A DNA stretch of 64,000 bases from Saccharopolyspora rosea (GTDB lineage Bacteria; Actinomycetota; Actinomycetes; Mycobacteriales; Pseudonocardiaceae), in contig NZ_CP102826.1 in the NCBI RefSeq assembly GCF_025643595.1, positions 3,100,001-3,164,000 on the forward strand. Reading direction: 5' to 3'. The notes under the pieces are model-generated. The model had not been told where the DNA came from and searched no databases. It saw only the letters and a list, made by a program, of their open reading frames with translations. Shown here piece after piece: positions 32,962 to 40,481 of the stretch. The position numbers and the translations under genes are program-made. Every line of letters begins with the position of its first letter. Position 1 is the first letter of the stretch.

Positions 32962-33600
32962 TTGCCGACGGTCGACCGGCGCACCCGACGCACCCGCCGC
33001 TCGCTGCGCGACGCGTTCGTCGCGTTGGTGCTGGAACACGGCTACGCCAACGTCACCGTGGAGGACGTCACCGAGCGGGCCGACCTCGGCCGGGCCACCT
33101 TCTACAGCCACTACACCGACAAGGACGCGCTGTTCAGCCAGGTGGTGTCGGACCTGCTGGCCGAACTGCACGCCCGCTTGGAGCCGCTGGTGCCGGCGTC
33201 GTCCGCGGGCTTCACCGGCAAACCCGTGTTGGAGACGTTCCGGCACGCACTGGCCGAGCGCGACCTGTACCGGATCATCCTGCGCGGCGAAGGCGACGGG
33301 CGGGCGCTGCGGCAGTTCACCGACGCCCGCGTCGCAGCCGCGGCCCAGGTCTTCCAAGCCCGGGCGGACTACCACGGCGTGACCCCGCGAATCGACATCG
33401 AAGTCCTGGCGCGCGCCTGGGTCGGCGAACAAATCTCGGTGCTGCGCTGGTGGTTGGAAGACGAGCCCCCGCGGCTGTCGCCGGAACAGGTCACCGAGAT
33501 GCTGCTCGACCTCTCCCTGCGCGGTCGTTACTGGGCCAACGGATTCGATGGCGAACCCGGCGAGCGACCAGAACCGGGTGCGGCGGAAACCGCCCGATAG
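32962..33600 (+). CDS. TetR-family regulator
   Basis: A 212-residue protein with the HTH SLRDAFVALVLEHGYANVTVEDVTERADLGRATFYSHYTDKDALF at residues 14-57. The C-terminal TetR_C domain is helical (VLARAWVGEQISVLRWWLED near 150). Starts with TTG after AAGGGG. Divergent from the ligase operon and separated by the TGTCT-N6-AGACA dyad; it is the likely repressor of acid activation genes, releasing DNA when an acyl-CoA accumulates. Confidence 0.87.
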   Translation: MPTVDRRTRRTRRSLRDAFVALVLEHGYANVTVEDVTERADLGRATFYSHYTDKDALFSQVVSDLLAELHARLEPLVPASSAGFTGKPVLETFRHALAERDLYRIILRGEGDGRALRQFTDARVAAAAQVFQARADYHGVTPRIDIEVLARAWVGEQISVLRWWLEDEPPRLSPEQVTEMLLDLSLRGRYWANGFDGEPGERPEPGAAETAR

Positions 33601-33698
33601 GTCAGCAGATCACGGCCGATCCGCGGTGTTCCAGCACGCACGCCACCGCGGCAACGGCGTCTGCCCGGCGGCCTTGGGCGCCACCACCAAGGCCCACG

Positions 33699-34568
33699 TC
33701 AGGGAGAACCCGGCGCACCGCTGGTGAGGCCGACGCGCTCGGCGAGTCGGTGGATGTAGCCGATGACGTCCTCGGCGGGGGCGTCCGGCAGGCCGAACAG
33801 GACCTCGGTCACCCCGGCGTCCGACCAGGCGGTCAGCGTGCCGGGATCCGGTTTGCCCGCGAGGGCGACGACTTCGGGCGCACCGTCCCTGCCCGCACCG
33901 GTCCAGAGCTCGCGCAGGTGCCGCACCCGCTCGGCGATGTCGCGTTCGGTCGGCGTGGTGATCCAGCCGTCGGCGTGCCGGGCCACCCAGGCGAGGTTGC
34001 GTTCGGTGCCGCCCGCGCCGAGCAGCACCGGGACGTGCCCCGCGCGCACCGGTTTCGGCCACGCCCAGCTCGGGCCGAAGCTCACGAACTCGCCCTCGAA
34101 GCTCGCCTCGTCCTGCGTCCACAGCGCCCGCATGGCGGTGAGGTACTCGCGCAGCGCGGTCCGCCGCCGTCCTCCCGGGATGCCGTGGTCGGCCAGTTCG
34201 TCGGTGTTCCAGCCGAAACCCGTTCCCACCACGACGCGCCCGCCCGACAGGTGGTCGAGCGTCGCGATCGTCTTCGCGAGCGTGATGGGGTCGTGCTCGG
34301 CCGGCAGCGCGACGGCGGTGGACAGCGTGATCCGCCGCGTCACCGAAGCGGCGGTCGCCAGCGCGACCCACGGGTCGAGCGTGCGCAGGTAGCGGTCGTC
34401 GGGCAGTTCGCCGGTGCCCGTGCCGGGGTGCGCGGCTTCCCGCCGCACGGGGATGTGGGTGTGCTCGGGGACGGCGAACGAGTCGAATCCCGCCTCTTCC
34501 GCGGTCCGCGCGGCCTCGGCGGGCGAGATGCCGCGGTCGCTGGTGAACAGCACGACGCCGTATCGCAC
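33699..34568 (-). CDS. LLM-class F420-dependent oxidoreductase
   Basis: A 289-residue luciferase-like TIM-barrel protein. The N-terminus MRYGVVLFTSDRGISPAEAARTAEEAGFDSFAVPEHTHIP is that of the F420-dependent LLM group (MSMEG-type), and the family motifs TAVALPAEHDPITLAKTIATLDHLSGGRVVVGTGFGWN follow. GTG start after GGAGGAG. F420 rather than FMN use is inferred from the subgroup. It stands alone, convergent to TetR, and is followed upstream by the amidohydrolase. Confidence 0.87.
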   Translation of the reverse strand: MRYGVVLFTSDRGISPAEAARTAEEAGFDSFAVPEHTHIPVRREAAHPGTGTGELPDDRYLRTLDPWVALATAASVTRRITLSTAVALPAEHDPITLAKTIATLDHLSGGRVVVGTGFGWNTDELADHGIPGGRRRTALREYLTAMRALWTQDEASFEGEFVSFGPSWAWPKPVRAGHVPVLLGAGGTERNLAWVARHADGWITTPTERDIAERVRHLRELWTGAGRDGAPEVVALAGKPDPGTLTAWSDAGVTEVLFGLPDAPAEDVIGYIHRLAERVGLTSGAPGSP

Positions 34569-34678
34569 CGGCACTCCTCCGATCTCCGCGATCCGCTCGG
34601 TCGCGATTAGAACACGTTCCACCCCCGTTGCGGAATGGTCGAGCAGGAGAAGGGGACGAGACTCGTCGACCGCGGCCG

Positions 34679-36355
34679 TCAGCCGTCCCGGTCGAACACC
34701 CGCCTGCCGGCGAACCACGTTTCCCGCGCGGTCGTGGTCGCCAGGGTTTCGACCGGTGCCTGGAAGGGATCCCGGTCCAGCACGAGGAAATCGGCCGACT
34801 TGCCGGGGGACAGGGAACCGGTCACGTCGCCGAGCCCCATCGCGTCGGCCCCGTTGCGGGTGAACACCCGGATGGCTTCGCCGAGCGTCAGCGCCTGTTC
34901 CGGCCAGAGCGCTCCGGGGTGGATCCCGGTCGGGTCCCTCCTGGTGACCAACCCCTGGATGCCTTCCCAGATGTTCGGCGACGGGCTCACCGGCCAGTCG
35001 GTGCCACCCGCGACGAGAGCGCCGGTGTCGAGCAACGTGCGGTTGGGCTGCAGCTGCGCGGCCTGCTCGGCCGGCCGCACCTTCGCGATCGCGGCCGGTA
35101 TCTCGCCCGGTGTCCAGAGGAACGGAGACACGTCGGCGCTCACGTCGAGCTCGGCGAACCGCGGCCGGTCGTCGGGGTGGATGAACTGGCCGTGCGCGAT
35201 CTGGAAGCGGGTCGTGCCGAACCCGGCGGCGCGCACCGCGGCCACCGCGTCGAGCGCGGCGCGCACCGACGCGTCGCCGGTGCAGTGCACCTTCGCCGAA
35301 AGTCCCGCTGCCGCGGCGTCCCGCAGCGTCGCGGTGAGCTCCTCGAACGGCAGGGCGGTCTCCCCGCGGAAGCAGTGCCCGTGCGCGCCGTCGGGCAGAT
35401 ACGGTTCGAGGAAGGCGGCCGTGCGGGTCGGCGGCACCCCGTCGAGGAAGATCTTGACGAAGTCCGGGCGGTGGTGCTCGCTGCGAAACCGCTGACCCTG
35501 TTCGAGCAGTGCCGGGCCGACGGGGTCGAACCCGAAGATCGGGTCGTTGATCAGCATGCAGCTCACCACCCAGGTTTCGAGCCGGCCCGAGTCGTCGAGC
35601 TGCTTGAGCGCGCGCATGATCTCCACCGAGACGGCGGCATCCTGGAACGCCGTCACACCGTGCGAGTGCAGCGTCTCGATCGCGTGCCGGCTGGCTCGCG
35701 CCAGCTGCGCGGCGCTGATCGGTGTGGCGCGCCGCGCGACGGTCTCGACCGCAACACCGGCGGCCTCCAGCAGGATGCCGTTCGGCGCCCCGGTGTCGGG
35801 ATCGCGCATGATCCGCCCGCCCGGGGGATCAGCGGTGTCGCGGTCGATGCCGGCCAATTCGAGCGCCTTGCTGCTGACCCACCTGCTGTGCCTGCCGTCG
35901 TCGCTGAGCAGCACCGGTCTGCCGCCCGCGGCGCGGTCCAGCCGGCGGCGCGCTCCCTCGGTGCCCAGCGCGTCGACGAGCGTCGAGCCCCAACTGCCCC
36001 CGATGACCCAGGCGTTCTCGTCGAGCCCGGCCGCGTGATCGTGCACGGCGTCCAGGATCCGGTCCAGACCTGCGCTGGCCGGGAAGCTGAGCTCGAACAA
36101 CTCCGACCTGCCCGCCAGCGAGTGGTGGTTGTGCACGTCCACCAGGCCGGGCAGCACGAAGGCACCACCCATGTCGCGCACTTCGGTGCGCGGTCCCACC
36201 CACGGCCGCACGTCCTCGGCACCGCCCACGGCCGCGATCCGCCCGCCCGCGACGGCCATGCCGTCAGCCAGCGGATTCGAATCGTCCACTGTGCATATTC
36301 TGGCGCCGGTGAGCACCAGGTCGGCGAACGGTGCGGCCGGCGTCTGCCCGCTCAT
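34679..36355 (-). CDS. YtcJ-like amidohydrolase
   Basis: A 558-residue metal-dependent amidohydrolase. VLTGARICTVDD and GLVDVHNHHSLAGRSELFELSFP hold the first His pair (HNHH), LSAKVHCTGDASVRAAL the next His, TRFQIAHGQFIHPDD the following and GGTDWPVSP the catalytic Asp; this is the YtcJ subgroup. The substrate may be an amide or imide; exact reaction unknown. Its ATG overlaps the MoaF-like gene's stop by four bases. A fixed partnership with MoaF is unusual, and suggests that the pair acts on one substrate. Confidence 0.88.
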   Translation of the reverse strand: MSGQTPAAPFADLVLTGARICTVDDSNPLADGMAVAGGRIAAVGGAEDVRPWVGPRTEVRDMGGAFVLPGLVDVHNHHSLAGRSELFELSFPASAGLDRILDAVHDHAAGLDENAWVIGGSWGSTLVDALGTEGARRRLDRAAGGRPVLLSDDGRHSRWVSSKALELAGIDRDTADPPGGRIMRDPDTGAPNGILLEAAGVAVETVARRATPISAAQLARASRHAIETLHSHGVTAFQDAAVSVEIMRALKQLDDSGRLETWVVSCMLINDPIFGFDPVGPALLEQGQRFRSEHHRPDFVKIFLDGVPPTRTAAFLEPYLPDGAHGHCFRGETALPFEELTATLRDAAAAGLSAKVHCTGDASVRAALDAVAAVRAAGFGTTRFQIAHGQFIHPDDRPRFAELDVSADVSPFLWTPGEIPAAIAKVRPAEQAAQLQPNRTLLDTGALVAGGTDWPVSPSPNIWEGIQGLVTRRDPTGIHPGALWPEQALTLGEAIRVFTRNGADAMGLGDVTGSLSPGKSADFLVLDRDPFQAPVETLATTTARETWFAGRRVFDRDG

Positions 36356-37182
36356 CGCGCGGGGTCCAAGGTCGGCGGGTAGGCGGTGGTGCCGAGCAGG
36401 CGACCGTGCGCCCCGAAGGTGAAGTGCGTGGGCACCTCCCCCGACTCGTCGAGTCCGAAGAGGACACCGTGCGAGCGCATGCGGTGCAGATCGCGGTGGT
36501 CGGCGACGGTGACCGATGCGCACGGGATCACCTTCTCCCGCCAGGCGAAGAGGTAGATGCCCGGGCGCAGCTCGTACGCGGTGCTCTCGTCGGTGTCGGC
36601 GAGCCCCTGCTCCGGACCGGCGAGGCAGTGCCAGCTGTACCAGTGCGGGCTCAGGTAGACGTGTTCGTAGGCGTGTTCCGCGCTGTACTGCCACAGCACC
36701 CTCCTGCCGACGAGCGTGCTGGTCGGGGCCGGTGGGCGGCCGGCGGCGTCGACGCCTTCGATCACCGAAGCGACGAACCGCTGGCGAACCCTCGTCCGGT
36801 GGCTCGCGGGTTCACCGATGGTGCTGAGCACCGAGAGGGCCCGGCCGGCCGCGAGGTCGAGCACGAGGCTCACCGCCTCGTGCGGCCGGTGCTCGTGCTG
36901 GAACTGCGCGTAGACGAGCCCGGTGTCCACTTCGAACGCCTCGTAGGCGTCTTCACCCGAGCCCGCGGCCATGTCGTCCCCCCGGCCGGGGTGGTACTCC
37001 CAGGAGACGGTGTCGGCCGTGAACCGCTGGGCGATGCGGGTTCCCCGCTCGTCGGTGAGCGTGATCTCGCGGCCGTCCAGTTCGGCGCAGTGCGCCGCCT
37101 TGTTGGCGTCGAAGCCGGGGGCGAGGCCGTCGAGCGGTAACCAGGTCGAGGTGTCGGACAGGTCCGTCGGAGTCGGTGGCAA
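36352..37182 (-). CDS. MoaF-family protein
   Basis: A 276-residue protein of the MoaF family, two lipocalin-like halves: N-terminal WLPLDGLAPGFDANKAAHCAELDGREITLTDERG and C-terminal LVGRRVLWQYSAEHAYEHVYLSPHWYSWHCLAGPEQGLADTD plus LFAWREKVIPCASV. MoaF was named in Klebsiella for tyramine oxidase/moa regulon; its reaction is not settled. TTG at 37182 is chosen because AGGAGG lies five bases before it and the protein aligns from PPTPTDL; no ATG fits. It is translationally coupled with the amidohydrolase. Confidence 0.85.
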   Translation of the reverse strand: MPPTPTDLSDTSTWLPLDGLAPGFDANKAAHCAELDGREITLTDERGTRIAQRFTADTVSWEYHPGRGDDMAAGSGEDAYEAFEVDTGLVYAQFQHEHRPHEAVSLVLDLAAGRALSVLSTIGEPASHRTRVRQRFVASVIEGVDAAGRPPAPTSTLVGRRVLWQYSAEHAYEHVYLSPHWYSWHCLAGPEQGLADTDESTAYELRPGIYLFAWREKVIPCASVTVADHRDLHRMRSHGVLFGLDESGEVPTHFTFGAHGRLLGTTAYPPTLDPAR

Positions 37183-37378
37183 CTGATCCTCCTGGTGGCA
37201 GTGGTCTTCGCCGGTGTCGTGGCGGTTCTCGCCGGTACCGGGAGGTCCTCCTCGCGTTCGTGCACGCCGGCCGAGTATCGCCCGGGATCCGGCGTCGGCC
37301 GTTGTCCGAGAGCGCTCGCCGCTGTTCCGCGCGTGCACGACCGGTGCCGGGTCTTCGGCAGCCGGGGGAGCATGCGGG

Positions 37379-37905
37379 CATGACCAGAGCGCGGAACGGA
37401 AAACCCGGTGCGGACGGCGGCGAGGTCGTGCTGATCACCGGAGTCGGCGTGCACCGGATCGAGCAGGTCGCGCCGGCAGCTCTCCAGACGCCGGGCCCGG
37501 ACCCGGCTCGCGACCGTGGTGCCGTGCTCGCGGAAGATGTTGTGCAGGTGCCTGGTGGAGATGTAGTGCGCCGCCGCGATGCGTGCCGGACCGAGATCCG
37601 GGGCCGCCAGGTGGTCCTCGATGAAACCGCGAATCCGCCGCATCAGCGCGCGATGCGGGTCGCCGGCACCTCGCTGGACGCGGACGTCGAAGACCAGGGA
37701 GTACGGTCGGCGCGTGTCGTAGATCGCGACATCTCCCGGCCCCAGAACGACCCGGCCTGGCCGCTGGTGACCTCCAGCGGCACGAAGGAGGCGGAGACGA
37801 CGTCGCGGAAATCGCCGAAGTCGCGCGTCACCGAGGTGGTGATGTTGCCCGACCTCGTCCGGCGGTCGGAGCTGGTGGTGCGACTGGTGCGTTGGCCGGT
37901 CACGA
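37379..37905 (-). pseudogene. AraC-family regulator, decayed
   Basis: Fragments in different frames match one AraC/XylS protein with an AraC-binding-like N-terminal domain: RDVVSASFVPLEVTSG (near 37800), GPGDVAIYDTRRPYSLVFDV (near 37720), and the HTH with FIEDHLAAPDLGPARIAAAHYISTRHLHNIFREHGTT (37500-37620). The pieces are joined by deletions and frame changes, and the second half of the HTH is scrambled (only a GFSVPRSGH trace). It lies next to the MoaF/amidohydrolase pair, which in intact form it may have activated. Confidence 0.7.
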
Positions 37906-38091
37906 GCTACCTCCGTTGGCGTCCGTGCGGATTCGCTGTCGCGCGTGCCCTACACCTTCGGTGGTGCCGGCCACGTCCGGCAAGGGACGGCGCGGTGGCG
38001 AGCCGGGCCGGGGCGGCTCGTCCGACGTCCGGATCCGGGAACAACGGCCGGGTTCGGGGAAATCGGCGACCACGTCGAGGGGCCCGGTCGG

Positions 38092-38880
38092 TCACGGGGA
38101 TTCCGCGAGCAGCGGATTCGCGCCCGAGGTGACCGGCCGCTCGGGGGTTGCCGGGACGTAGCGGTCCAGCAGCGCGGGGAGGTAGTCCGCGTCGAAGCCG
38201 AACGCCCCGACTTCCGGGACCAGCGCGCGCAGCCGGTCGATCGAGACGCCCCACCAGCCTTCGCCGGCGTCCACGACGGTCCGCCGCGCGGTCACCCCGA
38301 GCCTGCGCTCGATGCCGTCCACGATCCGCTCCACCGGTTCCGACCGGCCGGACGCGACGTTGACGACCTGCCCGGCGACGCGCAGCGCGAGCAACCGGTC
38401 CAGCACGTGCAGCATGTGGCGCACGTCCAGCAGGTCGCGGTAGGCGCCGCGGTACACCACGACCGAACCGCTGCGCACCTGCCGGACCAGCGCGGGCACC
38501 AGCTGCGCCGGGTTGTGCCGGGTCCCGACGAGGTGGCTCAGGCGCAGCACGAGCCAGGGTGCCCGCGACCGGGTCACCACGGCCTCCATCGCCAGCTTGT
38601 GGCGGGCGTAGGCCGACGTCGGGTGCGGGCCGTCCTCGGTGCCCGGGGAGCCCCGCGAGCCGTACATCCCGGCGGACGCGGTCGACAGGAACACCACCAG
38701 CCGTCCCTCCCGGCCGCACCGCCGCACCACGTCGCGCACCAGCCGCGCCTCGCGGTCGAACTCCGCGCGGGAGGTGGTCGTGGTCCGCGAGACCCCGGCG
38801 GCGATCACCACCACGTGTTCGTGCCGGTCGGCCAGTCCGGCCAGGTGGTGGGCGACGAACCCGTGCCCGATGATCTGCAC
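38092..38880 (-). CDS. NAD(P)-dependent epimerase/reductase (SDR, sugar-type)
   Basis: A 262-residue extended-SDR protein. It begins VQIIGHGFVAHHLAGLADRHEH, a GxGxxxxHL variant of the dinucleotide loop, followed by the STASAGMYGS segment (Ser) and TSAYARHKLAMEAVV (the YxxxK pair). The substrate domain is short. Proteins like this act as NDP-hexose 4-ketoreductases or 3,5-epimerase partners. GTG at 38880 is chosen because GGGAAGG precedes it by eight bases. Divergent from the RiPP operon, it could supply or finish the sugar used by that operon's glycosyltransferase; this is inference. Confidence 0.72.
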   Translation of the reverse strand: MQIIGHGFVAHHLAGLADRHEHVVVIAAGVSRTTTTSRAEFDREARLVRDVVRRCGREGRLVVFLSTASAGMYGSRGSPGTEDGPHPTSAYARHKLAMEAVVTRSRAPWLVLRLSHLVGTRHNPAQLVPALVRQVRSGSVVVYRGAYRDLLDVRHMLHVLDRLLALRVAGQVVNVASGRSEPVERIVDGIERRLGVTARRTVVDAGEGWWGVSIDRLRALVPEVGAFGFDADYLPALLDRYVPATPERPVTSGANPLLAESP

Positions 38881-39405
38881 TTCGCAAACCTTCCCGTTCT
38901 CGCCGAAATCTCGAAAAATGTCGGCGAACCAGCGCGAAAACGGTGTTCCGGTCGCATGCTCGGAAACCGGGGAAAACTGGGTGTTGAACCGCTGTCGTCG
39001 GCGGATTCGCCAGAGTAGTCCGATCGCCGGATCGCGGCAACGGAAGAATTGTCGGGCTCTTGCCCGGATGGCCGAAGGCGCTCGTGCGCGCGTGGTTCTT
39101 CCTGGTGTCATCGCTGGTCAGAAATTGTTCGCGAAGTCGGGATTCGTTCACCCGGATGGCCGATTACGGAGGGTGTTGGCGCCGGTAGTCTGACTCCGGT
39201 TGCAACGGCGCAACTGCGTACTGGGGATGGATCGAACCCGCCTGGGGGGTTTCGACGTTCTTCGTTTCCGAGCCGCGGTCGCGCGGTTTGCGGCTGTTCC
39301 GGGATTCGCCGTGGGGTGGCCTGGAAGCACGCTGTCCAACGGTTCCGCAGGATTCGTGCGCGCAATTCCGCGCGGCACGAGAAATTGAGTGGAAGGAGTG
39401 CGGAA
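38881..39405. other. Intergenic control region of the RiPP operon
   Basis: About 525 bases, more AT-rich than the rest, between divergent genes. No gene is convincing. TAGTCT at 39186-39191 is a possible -10 for the precursor transcript, which would give a leader of more than 200 bases. GTTGC/GCAAC at 39198-39214 forms a small dyad. GTGGAAGGAGTG just before ATG is a good ribosome binding site. Confidence 0.55.
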
Positions 39406-39540
39406 ATGGAGTTCGACCTGTCCGTCGACGAGCAGGTGTTCGCGGTTCCCGGCGAGGGCCGGGCGACCTCGGCCGCGGCCGAGGAGAAGGGCACCTACAC
39501 CGTGACCACGACCTGTTGGGGGCCCTGCGTCCAGCAGTGA
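39406..39540 (+). CDS. RiPP precursor peptide, class I lanthipeptide-like
   Basis: A 44-residue peptide. The leader (1 to about 29) contains FDLSVDEQVF near the N-terminus, resembling the FNLD-type box recognised by LanB enzymes, and is acidic. The core ends TYTVTTTCWGPCVQQ with five Thr, two Cys (37 and 41) and Trp, Gly, Pro between them. LanB would dehydrate Thr residues to dehydrobutyrine and LanC would add the two Cys, giving methyllanthionine rings. ATG follows GGAAGGAG by nine bases. LanB, LanC and LLM genes follow in order, so this is very likely the substrate. Short length explains why it is easily missed. Confidence 0.82.
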   Translation: MEFDLSVDEQVFAVPGEGRATSAAAEEKGTYTVTTTCWGPCVQQ

Positions 39541-39608
39541 CCCGGGCCGGTGGTGCGCCTGCGGGCGCACCACCCTCCGGCGGACGAGCACGAGGAGCGG
39601 GGACCACG

Positions 39609-40481
39609 ATGACCGTGAACGGCGACGCCGCGAGCGCGCGGCTCGGCCTGATCGAGTACCTCGACGTCACGCGCGGGCAGGACACCCGGCGGCGCCGGCG
39701 CACCGCGTTCGCCTCCGCGCTGCTGGCCGAGGAGATCGGCTACACGCGGCTGTGGTTCCCCGAGTACCACGACCGGGGCGCGTTGAGCAGCAACCCGGTG
39801 CAGCTCAGCGCGGTCGTCGGCAGCCACACCGAGCGGATCCGGGTGGGCACGGCCGTGACGCTGCTGCGGGTCCGCGATCCGCACTTGACCGCCGAGGACC
39901 TGTGCGCCGCGGCGGCGTTCTGCGGTGACCGGCTGGACGTCGGGTTCGGCCGCGGCAACGTGGGCGGCGCGGCCGCGAAGGCGTTGCGCCACCTGCACAA
40001 GGACGACCAGGAGCTGGAAACCGCCGTGGAGACGGTGATTTCCGTGCTGGACCGCGGTGCGGAGTGGATCGAACCCATCGGCGTGCCGTACCAGCGGTGG
40101 ATGCACGGCGCCGGCGGCCGTTCCGCGACGCTGGCCGGCAAGCTCGGATTCCACTACTGCCACGCCCTGTTCCTCAACCCCGACCTCGACGCGTGCGTGG
40201 CGCAGCTGGAGACGCACCGCGCGCTCGCGCCGCCCACCGCGCGCAACGCCGTCGCGTTGACGCTGGTGGCCAACGACGATCCGGCCGTCGCCGTGCTCGA
40301 CGCGATCCGCCAGCCGCACTTCGTCAACTGCGCGGGAACGGTGGCCGACTGCGCGTCGACCGTGCGCAACGCGCTGCGCATGACGGGCGCGGACGAGGCC
40401 GTCATCGCGGAGCTCTCCCGCTCGCCGCAGGACCACCACCGGGCCCTGCGGGCGATCCACGCCGAGGTGGTGGGCCGATGA
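39609..40481 (+). CDS. LLM-class flavin/F420 oxidoreductase of the RiPP operon
   Basis: A 290-residue luciferase-like barrel. Start RLGLIEYLDVTRGQDTRRRRRTAFASALLAEEIGYTRLWFPEYHDRGALSSNP; VGTAVTLLRVRDPHLTAEDLCAAAAFCGDRLDVGFGRGNVG is the conserved second part. In lexapeptide (LxmJ) a LLM-family F420-dependent reductase, LanJC, reduces dehydroalanine to D-alanine in a lanthipeptide. By analogy this protein may reduce dehydrobutyrine or another modified residue, or oxidise the C-terminus. Its stop overlaps the LanB ATG by four bases. Confidence 0.8.
   Translation: MTVNGDAASARLGLIEYLDVTRGQDTRRRRRTAFASALLAEEIGYTRLWFPEYHDRGALSSNPVQLSAVVGSHTERIRVGTAVTLLRVRDPHLTAEDLCAAAAFCGDRLDVGFGRGNVGGAAAKALRHLHKDDQELETAVETVISVLDRGAEWIEPIGVPYQRWMHGAGGRSATLAGKLGFHYCHALFLNPDLDACVAQLETHRALAPPTARNAVALTLVANDDPAVAVLDAIRQPHFVNCAGTVADCASTVRNALRMTGADEAVIAELSRSPQDHHRALRAIHAEVVGR

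Noticed and set aside
33601..33698. Short minus-strand frame ending VLEHRGSAVIC, vaguely like a thiolase C-terminus (GGGxQG...)
   Set aside because: Only about 30 residues, no thiolase motif upstream, and the match is too weak to call a remnant.
39406..39540. Thioredoxin-like CWGPC motif in the precursor
   Set aside because: Only five residues in a 44-residue peptide without any thioredoxin fold; LanB/LanC context explains the cysteines.
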